DNA of 64,000 nt from Erythrobacter crassostreae (GTDB lineage: Bacteria > Pseudomonadota > Alphaproteobacteria > Sphingomonadales > Sphingomonadaceae): contig NZ_JAGSPC010000001.1 of NCBI RefSeq assembly GCF_019204045.1, positions 434,001 to 498,000 on the forward strand, given 5' to 3'. How positions within the stretch are numbered: the stretch's first letter is position 1; each line of letters begins with the position of its first letter. Positions 21,547 through 30,922 of this stretch are shown in pieces. The position numbers were made by a program, and so were the translations under genes. Below the pieces are notes generated by a model. That model had not been told where the DNA came from. It ran no database searches and worked only from the letters and a program-made list of their open reading frames with translations.

Positions 21547-22662
21547 ATGCGCAAACTCGTCATAGGTATGGCGATGGCTTCGACAGCGCTTACAGCGCCT
21601 GCCACAGCTCGTGAGGGCGAATGGTATGTCGAGCTCGGCGGTGGTCCGATGCTCGTTGAAGACATCGAATTTGATGTTAATGGTAACCCAGAAGATTACT
21701 CTGGTGATTACGAGAATGGTGCAGATTTCGGCGGCCTTGTTGGCTACGACTTCGGTGCTTTCCGTCTCGAAGCTGAAGCGAGCTATCGTACAGCGGATCT
21801 CGAATCGTTCACAGTGTCGCCAGGCTTCCTCAACCAGGTTCCTGCTGGCACCACTCAAGCTGCTAGCGGTGACGTTAGCGCGCTGAGCTTTATGGTGAAC
21901 GGTCTCTTTGACTTCGGTCCAGATGATGGCCTTCAGGCCTTCTTCGGCGGCGGTATTGGCGTTGCCCGTACTGACTTTGAAGCTCAGTATTTCTCCAACC
22001 TTTCACCTGTAATTGACGATTCCGACACTGGTCTCGCATGGCAGATTTTGGCTGGTATCCGCGCTCCAATCAGCGATAGCTGGGACGCTGGTCTTCGTTA
22101 TCGTTACTTCAACGCACCGAACATTGAACTGTTTGATACCGTTGGTAACACTCTCGATACCGACGCTAGCACTCACTCGCTTCTCGGTACGCTGACATAC
22201 AACTTTGGTGGCGATACACCTCCTCCACCGCCTCCTCCACCGCCACCACCTCCACCACCTCCACCGCCGCCACCGCCACCGCCACCGCCACCACCACCGG
22301 CTGCGGCACCGTGCAACACTGGTCCGTACATCGTATTCTTCGATTTCGATCAGTCTGACATCACGGCGGAAGCTGCGACAGTTCTTAACAACGCTGTCAC
22401 TGCTTATGCGAACTGCGGTACAGCCAACGTAATGCTTGCCGGTCACACCGACCGTTCGGGCAGCGTGACCTACAACATGGGTCTGGCTGAGCGTCGGAAC
22501 ACTTCGGTAACCGACTACCTCACAGGTCGCGGCATCCCAGGTGCGCGCATCAACAGCGAAGCATTCGGCGAATCTCAGCCGCGTGTTCCAACAGCGGACG
22601 GTGTTCGCGAACTGCAGAACCGTCGCGTTGAAGTATCTTACGGCCCAGGCTCGGGCATGTAA
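21547..22662 (+). CDS. OmpA-family outer membrane protein with polyproline linker
   Basis: A 371-residue outer-membrane protein. Residues 1-22 are a signal peptide ending TAPATA. Next comes an eight-strand-type barrel (EWYVELGGGPML ... HSLLGTLTYNFGG), then 27 uninterrupted prolines (DNA 22219-22299), and a C-terminal OmpA peptidoglycan-binding domain with VFFDFDQSDIT, AGHTDRSGS and QNRRVEVSY. The linker presumably spans periplasm from barrel to wall. It has its own promoter and a strong terminator. Abundant porin-like structural role is inferred from the family. Confidence 0.93.
   Translation: MRKLVIGMAMASTALTAPATAREGEWYVELGGGPMLVEDIEFDVNGNPEDYSGDYENGADFGGLVGYDFGAFRLEAEASYRTADLESFTVSPGFLNQVPAGTTQAASGDVSALSFMVNGLFDFGPDDGLQAFFGGGIGVARTDFEAQYFSNLSPVIDDSDTGLAWQILAGIRAPISDSWDAGLRYRYFNAPNIELFDTVGNTLDTDASTHSLLGTLTYNFGGDTPPPPPPPPPPPPPPPPPPPPPPPPPPPAAAPCNTGPYIVFFDFDQSDITAEAATVLNNAVTAYANCGTANVMLAGHTDRSGSVTYNMGLAERRNTSVTDYLTGRGIPGARINSEAFGESQPRVPTADGVRELQNRRVEVSYGPGSGM
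22219..22299 (+). repeat. CCN codon run encoding 27 consecutive prolines
   Basis: Twenty-seven proline codons in a row, mixing CCT, CCA and CCG and never CCC, within the ompA-like gene. Codon mixing reduces slippage, but short CCACCG and CCTCCA units still repeat. Confidence 0.97.
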
Positions 22663-22688
22663 GATTGGGCTTCACGCTCTAAGAATTG

Positions 22689-22717
22689 GGGGCCGGAGCG
22701 ATCCGGCCCCTTTTTTT
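22689..22717 (+). terminator. Strong intrinsic terminator of the ompA-like gene
   Basis: GGGGCCGG-AGCGAT-CCGGCCCC followed by seven T (22711-22717), 27 bases after the stop codon. Confidence 0.95.
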
Positions 22718-22738
22718 ATGATCTCAAGGGGAATTTGA

Positions 22739-23296
22739 ATGCGATTAACCTCTAGCCTTGGCCTCGTTGCGTTCGCGATTTCTGGATGCACTTCAGGTAC
22801 AGAGCCTGCTCAAGAAGCCGAAAAACCGATCGAAAATGAAGCCTCGGTTATTGCCAGTGCTTCCATGATTTCAGCCAAAGGCGACGCGAGAGGAACTGTC
22901 GAGTTCAAACAATCGGGCGACGTACTTACGCTGCAAATCTCGCTGAGTGGCATAGAGCCAGGTGCGAAAGCGTTTCACCTCCACACGACAGGAAAGTGTG
23001 ATGCGCCTGACTTCAAAACCGCGGGCGGCCACCTCAATCCCTTTGCGAAAACGCATGGTCGACTTAGTGAACAAGGATCGCATCTTGGAGACTTCGAAAA
23101 CATCGAAATCTCAGACAACGGCACTGCTCTTGCGACACGCATGATCGAGAAGAATGCTGCTGAAATCGAGAGTATACTCTTCGACGAGGATGGGACGGCT
23201 GTTATGATCCATGCCGGACCCGACGACTATATGTCAGATCCAGCAGGTGCAGCAGGCCCCCGTATTGCTTGTGGAATCGTCGAGCGCGCGCCTTAA
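22739..23296 (+). CDS. sodC: Periplasmic Cu/Zn superoxide dismutase lipoprotein
   Basis: Converts superoxide to peroxide and oxygen outside the cytoplasm. The 185-residue protein has a lipoprotein signal (LGLVAFAISGC), so it is membrane-anchored, and the Cu/Zn SOD ligands: FHLHTTGKCD, GGHLNPF, the bridging region KTHGRL, LGDFENI and VMIHAGPDDY, closing with GPRIACGIV, whose cysteine pairs with the loop cysteine. It begins 22 bases after the ompA terminator T-run and so needs its own promoter or read-through. It converges with the MFS gene, 7 bp apart. Confidence 0.92.
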   Translation: MRLTSSLGLVAFAISGCTSGTEPAQEAEKPIENEASVIASASMISAKGDARGTVEFKQSGDVLTLQISLSGIEPGAKAFHLHTTGKCDAPDFKTAGGHLNPFAKTHGRLSEQGSHLGDFENIEISDNGTALATRMIEKNAAEIESILFDEDGTAVMIHAGPDDYMSDPAGAAGPRIACGIVERAP

Positions 23297-23303
23297 GAGC
23301 TTG

Positions 23304-24950
23304 CTATTGCGCGGCCCCGACAGGTTCACCTGCCGCAGCTGCGCGCTCAACGACGCTCTTGTTCGCTTTGGGGACCAACCTTAGCGCTGCCAATAGTAAA
23401 ACGAAACCGATCGGCGTGATCCAAAGCGTAGAGAGAACTCCAGCGCTGAGGTCTCCTCCGTTTTGCGCTGAAACGTAACCGGCCGTGTACGGACCGAGAC
23501 CCAATCCAACCAAAGTCGTTGCGAGAAAGAACGTGGCTGTTGCAGTCCCGCGCATTCGAGGAAGAACCAAGGCTTGGCTACTTGCCGCCGCAGCTCCCAA
23601 GGCAGATGCAGCCAAGGCTCCTACGATTACATTCAGGACCAGGAACAGTGTCCAGCTCTCAGTCGTGTACTGCACATACGCAAAGGGAATAGGGCTTAGC
23701 AGGCCGAAGAGTATCACCCAAATCCGTCCTCCCTTTGTTTTTTGGTACAGGGTGTCAGCCATGCGGCCACCGAGGATAACACCCAGAAAACCGCCAGCAG
23801 CGCCGCCACCACCTAGCCAGAAACCCAGTTCCGCTTTCGAGACATCAAAGACGCGCTCAGCATACGGCGCGCCCCAATAGGATGCAGAATAGGCCATAAA
23901 CGCCACTGTCCCATATCCGAGGATAGTACAGAGGAATGCAGGGGAGCCCCAGGTTAACGCGAATGTCGGATAGTCTCTGAGGCGTAGGGCACTAGCCCAG
24001 CAGAATACCGCATAGTAGCCGATAGCAAGCAGGCACCATTGATCGGAGATTGCAGGCAACGCTACGCCCAGTAAATTACCGAGAGATGCGACAATAATTC
24101 CTTGCTCAGCACCCAGCCAAATTGTGATCAGGTGAGCGGCAACTTGTGCGCCAAAAAATACCAGAACGTTTATCGCCAATGCACTTGCGCCGCGCGACGC
24201 TGCGCCAACAAACGTGAACGGTGGTATTACAGTATACAGCTCCTGAATGAAGCCGCGGAAGGGGTGGGGATCCTCTTCCGTAGGTAAGCCATCAATGGCA
24301 CCCCGAACTGGCTCTCGCAGCGTGACAACCCAGATCGCCAAAAGCAAACCTGGCAAGCCAACAGCGATAAACGCGGCTTGCCAGCCAGCCAGACCAAACC
24401 ATGGGTCTCCATCCGGAAAGTTCTTGTTCCAGTTGTCTACGATCAACCCTCCGATCGCCAACGAAACACCGCCTCCAATATAAAGACCAGATGAATAGAT
24501 CGCCAATGCGGTCGCACGAAGTCGGGCGGGAAACCAATCTGAAATCAGCGAATATGCCGAAGGACTAGCGGTAGCCTCGCCGACGCCGACACCAATGCGC
24601 GCTACGGTCAACGTGGCTGCGTCTCTTGCGAAGCCAGAGACTGCCGTCATTGCAGACCATAGAGTGAGGCCGAGCGTCATCAACCGAACACGCTTCCAAC
24701 TGTCCGCTAGTTTGCCAAGCGGGATTCCAAACAATGCGTAAAAAATGGCGAAAGCCGTGCCATAGAGGAAGCCCAAATAGGCATCGTCAACACCCAAATC
24801 GGCCTTAATATCATTAGCGAGGATCGAGAGAATTTGCCGATCAATGAAGTTCAAGACATAAATTAAAACCAGTACGCTTAACGCGTACCAACTATATGCC
24901 GGAACGGGCTGTTCGGCCTGCTCCTGCTCGACTTTGGTGGCTTCTTGCAA
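23304..24950 (-). CDS. MFS transporter, Spinster-like
   Basis: A 548-residue major facilitator with about 12 membrane helices. Family signatures are NFIDRQILSILANDIK at the end of helix 1, GIPLGKLADSWKRVRLM in loop 2-3 and GVGEATASPSAYSLISDWFP in helix 5. This is the Spinster/sphingosine-1-phosphate-transporter-like branch, expanded in sphingomonads; substrate unknown. It is somewhat longer than typical (about 430-520), with extra loop between helices 6 and 7. Start is TTG at 24950 with GGGGATCGGA upstream; the first ATG lies inside helix 3. Confidence 0.85.
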   Translation of the reverse strand: MQEATKVEQEQAEQPVPAYSWYALSVLVLIYVLNFIDRQILSILANDIKADLGVDDAYLGFLYGTAFAIFYALFGIPLGKLADSWKRVRLMTLGLTLWSAMTAVSGFARDAATLTVARIGVGVGEATASPSAYSLISDWFPARLRATALAIYSSGLYIGGGVSLAIGGLIVDNWNKNFPDGDPWFGLAGWQAAFIAVGLPGLLLAIWVVTLREPVRGAIDGLPTEEDPHPFRGFIQELYTVIPPFTFVGAASRGASALAINVLVFFGAQVAAHLITIWLGAEQGIIVASLGNLLGVALPAISDQWCLLAIGYYAVFCWASALRLRDYPTFALTWGSPAFLCTILGYGTVAFMAYSASYWGAPYAERVFDVSKAELGFWLGGGGAAGGFLGVILGGRMADTLYQKTKGGRIWVILFGLLSPIPFAYVQYTTESWTLFLVLNVIVGALAASALGAAAASSQALVLPRMRGTATATFFLATTLVGLGLGPYTAGYVSAQNGGDLSAGVLSTLWITPIGFVLLLAALRLVPKANKSVVERAAAAGEPVGAAQ

Positions 24951-25001
24951 GTCCGATCCCCTAGCCCACGACTATATTTTATGGGCCCAAATGTGGTCGG
25001 A

Positions 25002-25691
25002 TTAGGCCGCGTACACAGTGCTATCCGTTATTCCTGCTTCGGCAAAACCCTTTTTACGCAAACGGCATGAATCACACAGCCCACAGGCCGCTTGATTGTC
25101 GGTTGGATCGTAGCATGACCAGCTCCATGAAGGGTCCAGGCCGAGGCGGTGACATTCAGTCGCGATGTCTGCTTTTGTCATGTCTTGTAGAGGAGTGTGG
25201 ATCGTGAAGGGATTGCCCTCCACACCTGATTTGGTGCCCAAGCGCGCCGTTTCAGTAAAACTCGCAATGAATTCCGGCCGGCAATCTGGGTAGCCCGAAT
25301 AATCCAGCGCATTCACACCGATAAAAACGTCTCGCGAACCAGCCGCCTCCGCACAAGCAGTCGTCAATGCAAGAAACACCAGATTTCTCGCAGGCACGTA
25401 AGTCACTGGAATATCGTCTCCAAGACCAGACTTAGGCACATCGATTGAATCGGTCAAAGCCGAGCCGCCAAATGAGCGCAAGTCTAGGTCAAGCACCGCA
25501 TGGCCAACCAACCCAAGGTTTGCGGCAATGGTTTTAGCAGACTCCAATTCAAGCCGATGACGTTGGCCATAATCGACCGATAGAGCCCTGACGGAATAGC
25601 CTTGCTCTTGCGCGATGGCAGCGGTCACCATGGAATCAAGCCCGCCAGAAAGCAGGACGATTGCTGTTGGTTTGGTGGTAGTCTGATTCAT
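25002..25691 (-). CDS. queC: 7-cyano-7-deazaguanine synthase
   Basis: Makes preQ0 from 7-carboxy-7-deazaguanine, ATP and ammonia in queuosine synthesis. The 229-residue protein has the PP-loop LLSGGLDSMV, YVPARNLVFLALT, GVNALDYSGYPDCRP and the zinc-binding cysteines in CYDPTDNQAACGLCDSC. Complete length. The other queuosine-related gene in this window is gluQ at 1.3-2.2 kb; queD, queE and queF are not here. Confidence 0.96.
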   Translation of the reverse strand: MNQTTTKPTAIVLLSGGLDSMVTAAIAQEQGYSVRALSVDYGQRHRLELESAKTIAANLGLVGHAVLDLDLRSFGGSALTDSIDVPKSGLGDDIPVTYVPARNLVFLALTTACAEAAGSRDVFIGVNALDYSGYPDCRPEFIASFTETARLGTKSGVEGNPFTIHTPLQDMTKADIATECHRLGLDPSWSWSCYDPTDNQAACGLCDSCRLRKKGFAEAGITDSTVYAA

Positions 25692-25726
25692 GGCCGATCA
25701 CTTAGCCTGAAACGGTCAATTAGCAA

Positions 25727-26140
25727 TCAACAGCTTCCGGTTCGACGGGCTTCTGCGGCAAACTGGAAAGGCTTACCCGCCGCAATCCCCTGGCTTTCAA
25801 TTTGGACCAGTGAACCTGTTTCACGGCGGATCGATGTACGCCCGTATCCATTGCCGGCACAGGTATAGTGCACGGCCACTTTTGAGGTATCGTCTTCAAC
25901 AACGAAGCGGTTGCAGCCATTGTCGGTATGGCGCAGCTGGATTAGTTCCTGACCGCTCTTTACGCAGATCTTGCGAGCAGGCGAGCCGTCGCGATACTTA
26001 ACCGTCCACTCGCCCTTAGCCAATTCGGAAAGCATGGCTAAACTGTCCGATTGTGCAAGAGCGGGCAAGGCAAAACCAAGCGCGCCCGCTCCAAGCAGTG
26101 CCGCCGCCTTTCTAGTCAAACTCACTTTGCCGTTGGTCAT
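25727..26140 (-). CDS. Secreted DUF3617-like protein
   Basis: A 137-residue exported protein. The signal peptide is MTNGKVSLTRKAAALLGAGAL...ALPALA with an AQS cleavage region. The mature part (GEWTVKYRDGSPARKICV ... CNRFVVEDDTSKVAVHYTCAGNGYGRTSIRRET) has the Gly-Trp start, four cysteines and beta pattern of DUF3617, a periplasmic family of unknown role. The start at 26140 gives a proper signal peptide; a frame to 26188 adds unlikely charged residues. It lies 35 bp before queC. Confidence 0.75.
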   Translation of the reverse strand: MTNGKVSLTRKAAALLGAGALGFALPALAQSDSLAMLSELAKGEWTVKYRDGSPARKICVKSGQELIQLRHTDNGCNRFVVEDDTSKVAVHYTCAGNGYGRTSIRRETGSLVQIESQGIAAGKPFQFAAEARRTGSC

Positions 26141-26224
26141 CAGATGATCATTGCCTTTTTCGTCATATTCGCTTGCACATAATCGCAATACACGGATGAG
26201 CCGTTCCTGAATAGCGACAAACCG

Positions 26225-27115
26225 TTAAATTTGTAGTTCAAAGTCCTTCGCACAGAAGGCGCAATCGACGACTATCTTGCCAGCTTCGTTGCGCATTTCG
26301 GCCTGCTCAGCTCTGGGAAAACGAGTAATGACGCCCTCATAATAGTCCGCACTGCAACGGCAACCGCGCGTTAATATGGCCCCTGGCTGGACCAAAACCT
26401 CATGCTCTTCATGGAATAAGCGCCATACAAGACCTTCCATGGAAAGAGTAGGGTCAAGCAGTTCATCGTGGCTCACACTCGATGCCATTACGGAGACATG
26501 CTCCCAATCCGGATGATCCATGCGGACGTGTAGTCGTTCACGCCCTTCTTCACCATCAGCCAAATGCTGTATCAGTAGCCCCGCAGCCACTGGTCCGTTG
26601 CTACCTGAGCGGCTGGCAACGCGGATCATGGTTGGGATCTGCTCGGATTGCGTGAAGTATGCTTCACATGCTTCGGTTAGCGTCTCCCCTTCCAGCGGCA
26701 CAATGCCTTGATACCTTTGGCCCGGACCGGTGTCGAAAGTGATCGCTAAAAAGCCCTCTCCGAACATAGCTGAGAGCGTGGGATTTGCGCCTAATCCCTT
26801 TAAGCGCTCCTCATCGAATTCCGCATAGCCACGCATTTCGCCAGCGCGAAAATCGCAGACCAGCAGCGATACAACACCAGTCTGCGTCTGAGCTTGCAGT
26901 GTCAGTTGTGATTTCTCACCCTTCAGCAAGCCCCCCATCAGCGCGCCCAGCACCAGCGCTTCGCTCAAAAGATGGGTAATGGGAGGTGGGTAGTTATGCG
27001 CCGAGAGAATGTTTGAAACGACATCGTCCAGCCGCACCAAACGTGCACGTGCACTGCGCGCCGGCAATGTGAAGCCGAGGATCTTATCGGCAAAAGTCTC
27101 TGTCTGGGTTTCCAT
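26225..27115 (-). CDS. hslO: Redox-regulated chaperone Hsp33
   Basis: Holdase activated by oxidation. 296 residues; the zinc-switch is CRCSADYY and CAFC near the C-terminus (CxC followed by CxxC), and the core has the family's GALMGGLLKGEKSQLTLQ and GYAEFDEERLKGLG. Full length. It follows argF by 60 bp on the same strand, an arrangement seen in several alphaproteobacteria. Confidence 0.95.
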   Translation of the reverse strand: METQTETFADKILGFTLPARSARARLVRLDDVVSNILSAHNYPPPITHLLSEALVLGALMGGLLKGEKSQLTLQAQTQTGVVSLLVCDFRAGEMRGYAEFDEERLKGLGANPTLSAMFGEGFLAITFDTGPGQRYQGIVPLEGETLTEACEAYFTQSEQIPTMIRVASRSGSNGPVAAGLLIQHLADGEEGRERLHVRMDHPDWEHVSVMASSVSHDELLDPTLSMEGLVWRLFHEEHEVLVQPGAILTRGCRCSADYYEGVITRFPRAEQAEMRNEAGKIVVDCAFCAKDFELQI

Positions 27116-27175
27116 AAATCGCCATATGGTGCCTCTTGGTTGCGCCGATAAGTCCCCAGAAGAAAATCGCCGCTT

Positions 27176-28108
27176 TTAAGCAATTAAACCAAAGCTCCAG
27201 AGCAGGATCGATTTCTGTGCATGGATGCGATTCTCAGCCTCATCAAAAACCACGGAACGCTCGCTCTCGAACACGCTTTCGCTGACTTCCTCACCCACAT
27301 GGGCAGGCAAGCAATGCAGAAAAATCGCGTCATGCTTGGCATTTGACATCAATGGTGCGTTGACCTGGTACGGTTCCATCGCTGCGCGCTTTTCATCAGC
27401 GTCAGCCTGACCCATCGAAATCCATGTGTCGGTAGCAATCACATCGGCAGCCTTCGCTGCCTCTGCTGCATCTTGGGTTAGCAGCACATTTGAGCCACCA
27501 GCGCGGGCAGTCTTAACAAATTCGGCTTCTGGCTCAAACCCTGCAGGTGTCGCCACGCGAACATTGAACTTCATCAAACCCGCCGCTTCGAGAATTGAGT
27601 GAAGCACATTGTTGCCATCGCCAAGCCACGCAACATCAAGTCCCGGTAAAGCTTTGCCATGCTCGATGATTGTCAGCAAATCGGCCACGATCTGGCAGGG
27701 ATGCGAACGGTCTGTCAGGCCATTGATGACCGGAACGCTGGCGTGCCTCGCCATTTCTTCGATCTTGGCATGATCGTCTGTCCGCAACATGATGGCATCA
27801 ACCATACGGCTCAGGACGCGGGCTGTGTCGGCGATAGACTCGCCGCGCCCAAGCTGGCTTGACCCTGCCTCTAAAATCAACACTGTCCCGCCTAGCTGGC
27901 GCATTGCGATATCAAAACTCACCCGGGTGCGGGTCGAGTTTTTTTCAAACACCAGCGCAAGAACGCGGCCTTCTAAAGGACGGTCGGCGTCCGGTTTACC
28001 CTTGGGCCAGTCAGTTCGGGCCGATTTGCGATCAATCGCGTCATTAATCATGGCCGCTATGGCATCCGGCCCAGCATCGCCCAAATCAAGGAAGTGGCGC
28101 GCAGCCAT
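27176..28108 (-). CDS. argF: Ornithine carbamoyltransferase
   Basis: Forms citrulline from ornithine and carbamoyl phosphate in arginine synthesis. The 310-residue protein has the carbamoyl-phosphate loop STRTR (58-62), HPCQIVADL, and the ornithine-site HCLPAH. Its ATG overlaps the argD stop by one base (TAATG at 28106-28110), so argD and argF are cotranscribed and coupled. Confidence 0.96.
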   Translation of the reverse strand: MAARHFLDLGDAGPDAIAAMINDAIDRKSARTDWPKGKPDADRPLEGRVLALVFEKNSTRTRVSFDIAMRQLGGTVLILEAGSSQLGRGESIADTARVLSRMVDAIMLRTDDHAKIEEMARHASVPVINGLTDRSHPCQIVADLLTIIEHGKALPGLDVAWLGDGNNVLHSILEAAGLMKFNVRVATPAGFEPEAEFVKTARAGGSNVLLTQDAAEAAKAADVIATDTWISMGQADADEKRAAMEPYQVNAPLMSNAKHDAIFLHCLPAHVGEEVSESVFESERSVVFDEAENRIHAQKSILLWSFGLIA

Positions 28109-29307
28109 TATGCTGGTTCCGGCGCCTTGAAGCTCGCAGCACCTGCCGAAAGCTTTTCAAAGAACTCTTCGATCTCAGCATCGCCGATTACAAGCGGCGG
28201 GATCACGCGCAAAGTCTGGTCGCCCGCAGCCACCGTCAGCAACTGGTGATTATCGCGCAGATGGACGAAAAACGGCCGGCTTTCGACCTTCATCTTGATG
28301 CCAAGCATCAGGCCTTTACCGCGCACCAGGTCGAACAAATCAGGATAGTTTCCGATAAACTGCTCAAGGCGCGAACGGATACGCTCGCCCTTTTCAGTGA
28401 CCTCAGCAAGAAACTCTTCGTTCGCCACTGCATCCATAACTGCGCTGCCCGCCGCCATGCCCAACGGGTTCCCGCCATAGGTCGATCCATGCGTGCCAAA
28501 TGTCATGCCACGCGCGGCCTTTTCAGTCGCGAGGCAGGCGCCGATCGGGAAACCCCCGCCCAAGCCTTTGGCGCTCGCAAGAATGTCGGGATCAATGCCG
28601 TAATGTTCGTGCGCGTACATTTTGCCTGTCCGCGCGACGCCGCATTGCACTTCATCCAGCACAAGCATCAGATCGTGTTCGTCAGCCAGCGCGCGGAGGC
28701 CTCGCATAAACTCGTCTGATGCGGGGCGAATGCCGCCCTCGCCCTGGATCGGCTCCACAAGGAAGCCCGCCGTGTTCGGACCCATCAACGCCTTGGCCGA
28801 TTCCAGATCGTCGAATTCGGCATATTTGAACCCTTCGAGGAGCGGCGAGAAGCCGTGATGCATCTTCGTTTGGTTCGATGCGCTGATCGTAGCCATCGTC
28901 CGACCGTGAAACGCATTGGCGAAGGTGATAATTTCAAAGCGGTTGGCATCGCCATCTTCACCGGCATTCTGGTGATAGGCGCGCGCGCATTTGATCGCTG
29001 TCTCGACTGCTTCAGCACCCGAGTTTGTGAAAAACACAGTGTCCGCAAAACTGTTATCGACCAGCTGCTGCGCCAGCTTTTCGCCCTGAGGACTGCCATA
29101 AAGGTTCGACACATGCATGAGCGTTTCAGCTTGCCTCTGAACCGCTCCGATCAACCCTGCATGCGAATGCCCGAGCAGGTTGACCGCGATGCCGCTCGCG
29201 AAATCGAGGTAACGTGTCCCGTCCTCGTCAATCAAATGACAGTGCTCACCGCGAACAGGGCGCACACCGCAGCGCGGATAAACAGGCATGAGCGGAGTAA
29301 TCGACAT
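28108..29307 (-). CDS. argD: Acetylornithine/succinyldiaminopimelate aminotransferase
   Basis: PLP enzyme of arginine (and often lysine) synthesis. 399 residues from ATG 29307: [74 protein letters not shown], the Schiff-base lysine in [14 protein letters not shown] and [11 protein letters not shown]. An upstream extension to 29451 is rejected because it lies in the terminator region of the cold-shock gene. Confidence 0.95.
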   Translation of the reverse strand: MSITPLMPVYPRCGVRPVRGEHCHLIDEDGTRYLDFASGIAVNLLGHSHAGLIGAVQRQAETLMHVSNLYGSPQGEKLAQQLVDNSFADTVFFTNSGAEAVETAIKCARAYHQNAGEDGDANRFEIITFANAFHGRTMATISASNQTKMHHGFSPLLEGFKYAEFDDLESAKALMGPNTAGFLVEPIQGEGGIRPASDEFMRGLRALADEHDLMLVLDEVQCGVARTGKMYAHEHYGIDPDILASAKGLGGGFPIGACLATEKAARGMTFGTHGSTYGGNPLGMAAGSAVMDAVANEEFLAEVTEKGERIRSRLEQFIGNYPDLFDLVRGKGLMLGIKMKVESRPFFVHLRDNHQLLTVAAGDQTLRVIPPLVIGDAEIEEFFEKLSAGAASFKAPEPA

Positions 29308-29334
29308 AACGTGATTCCTAATTTGGAAATCGGG

Positions 29335-29371
29335 TACAAAAACAAATGGCGGCCCATAACTGAGCCGCCAT
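29335..29371 (-). terminator. Intrinsic terminator of the cold-shock gene
   Basis: On the minus strand ATGGCGGC-tcagttatgg-GCCGCCAT is followed by TTTGTTTTTG. It lies between the csp stop (29432) and the argD start (29307), separating the two units. Confidence 0.8.
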
Positions 29372-29431
29372 CTGGATTGAGATAAGGCCGCTCTTACGCT
29401 TGGCCAAACGGCCTGATGAGTTTTTGGAGGG

Positions 29432-30199
29432 TTACTCCTGAACCTTCGCAAGATTGACCGCAGAATGCTTTCCGCGCCGATCCACTTCTAGGTCGAATTC
29501 GAACCGTTCGCCTTCGGCAATTTCGGTCAGACCTGAACGCTCAACAGCGCTGATATGCACGAATGCATCCGGCTGGCCATCATCGCGTACGAGGAAACCA
29601 AAGCCCTTCATTGAATTGAAGAATTTGACCGTACCGGTTGCCTTCTCACCCGTCAGCTCTCGCTTCGGAGGGCCGGCATCGGCTTTGGGTGCTGCGATGA
29701 CATCACCGACAACCTGTAAATCTTGGGCAGAAACTTTTCCGCCGCGATCGACCAGGTTGAACTCAAGTTCCTGACCCTCGGCCAGGCCCTCAAGACCCGC
29801 GCGTTCGACTGCGCTGATATGCACGAACACATCTTCACCGCCAGTTTCCTGCGCGATGAAGCCAAAACCTTTTTCGCCATTGAAGAATTTCACGGTGCCT
29901 TTGCCGGTGCCTACGACTTGTGCAGGCATACGGTTAAAGCCGCCGCCTCCGCCGCGATCTCCACCGCCACGATCACCGCCGCCCCCGCCGCGTGGCCCGC
30001 CGCGATCACCGCCGCCGAAGCCGCCGCGTGAGCCGCCACGATCACCGCCGCCGCCGCTATAGCGGTCGCCGCCACGATCATTTCCGAAATCGCTCGGCGG
30101 GGAATATCCATCCATACCGCCGCCAAAAGGATCAAAGCTGTCCTCGCCGAATCCGTCGCGCTTGTCCTTGCCGCGCCGACGTCCCCTATCGTAACCCAT
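29432..30199 (-). CDS. Double cold-shock-domain protein with RGG-rich N-terminus
   Basis: A 255-residue RNA-binding protein. Residues 1-95 are a low-complexity region rich in Gly, Arg and Asp with repeated DRGG units. Two cold-shock domains follow: [18 protein letters not shown] ... [14 protein letters not shown] and [18 protein letters not shown] ... [14 protein letters not shown], each with both RNP motifs. Double CSD proteins are typical of alphaproteobacteria, but most lack such an extended arginine-glycine-rich arm, which can promote RNA annealing or condensates. The mRNA has a structured leader (next entry). Confidence 0.92.
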   Translation of the reverse strand: MGYDRGRRRGKDKRDGFGEDSFDPFGGGMDGYSPPSDFGNDRGGDRYSGGGGDRGGSRGGFGGGDRGGPRGGGGGDRGGGDRGGGGGFNRMPAQVVGTGKGTVKFFNGEKGFGFIAQETGGEDVFVHISAVERAGLEGLAEGQELEFNLVDRGGKVSAQDLQVVGDVIAAPKADAGPPKRELTGEKATGTVKFFNSMKGFGFLVRDDGQPDAFVHISAVERSGLTEIAEGERFEFDLEVDRRGKHSAVNLAKVQE

Positions 30200-30220
30200 A
30201 ATTCCGTACGTACCTTGTCA

Positions 30221-30301
30221 CACTGTCCCGACCTTCAACACGTCGGTAGCGAGGACAGTGATCCGTACCGAACGCGGGCAAGATTTCGACGGATCGAAAT
30301 C
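30221..30301 (-). promoter_or_regulatory. Structured 5' leader of the cold-shock gene
   Basis: Two perfect stem-loops lie upstream of the ATG at 30199: GATTTCGA-TCCG-TCGAAATC (30301-30282 on the minus strand) and CACTGTCC...GGACAGTG (reported on the plus strand at 30221-30228 and 30253-30260), the latter with an inner CCGAC/GTCGG stem. Only about 20 bases separate the second from the start codon. This resembles temperature-responsive csp leaders. The region 30302-30487 further up shows nothing else definite apart from a CAAAGCAGCGCTTTG palindrome. Confidence 0.5.
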
Positions 30302-30487
30302 GCCCTCTTGCACAAGTCATAGCGTACAAAGCGCTGCTTTGCGAATGTTTTAACTCGTGGAGCCTTCTTCGCGCAAAAATATGACATTTTCGAACCACTT
30401 TTGTGATGTTCCGGCGTGAATCCCAATTTGAAATAACGCTCTTTGGCGAGTAGCACTCGTGCGAAACTTTAAAAGGCGCACCAATTA

Positions 30488-30919
30488 GTGAGCACATTTC
30501 GCAAATTGTCCGAATCGGTTCTTGCCAGTCCCCAGATCGATAAAGCCGACATCTCGCTGGCCAAAGATCAGGGGATCACCCTTATCGTGAACAACCGTCC
30601 CGATGATGAGGAGCCCAGTGCACCTCAAGGCGATGAAATCGCTGCAGCCGCCAAAGCGGCAGGATTGGCCTACCTCGCAATTCCCATCGGTCACGCGGGT
30701 TTCAGTGAGCCTCAGATCGACCAGATGGTTACCGCGCTGTCCGATACCGACGGTAAAGTGCTGGCTTACTGCCGATCCGGCACACGTTCCACGTTTCTCT
30801 GGTCTCTGGCAGAAGCCAAGATTGGCAGTGACCCAGATGAGATCGCAGCCGCAGCAATGGCTGCGGGCTACGATGTCAGCCCGATCCGCCCAATGATCGA
30901 CATGCTTGCCGCTCGCTAG
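30488..30919 (+). CDS. BLH-type (DUF442/TIGR01244) phosphatase domain protein
   Basis: A 143-residue protein of the beta-lactamase-hydrolase-like phosphatase family. It begins FRKLSESVLASPQI and has the phosphatase loop YCRSGTRSTFLW (Cys-X5-Arg) and INNRPDD-like early loop. Homologous domains sit in sulfide-stress enzymes (Blh); this version is the free-standing phosphatase domain. Substrate unknown. Divergent from csp; TTG/GTG alternatives at the start are possible since the first codon is GTG at 30488. Confidence 0.85.
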   Translation: MSTFRKLSESVLASPQIDKADISLAKDQGITLIVNNRPDDEEPSAPQGDEIAAAAKAAGLAYLAIPIGHAGFSEPQIDQMVTALSDTDGKVLAYCRSGTRSTFLWSLAEAKIGSDPDEIAAAAMAAGYDVSPIRPMIDMLAAR

Positions 30920-30922
30920 AGC

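Noticed and set aside
22219-22299. Repeats resembling a CRISPR array
   Set aside because: These are in-frame proline codons without spacers. The Pro-Glu hexamer repeat at 62568 is likewise coding. No CRISPR or cas genes seen.
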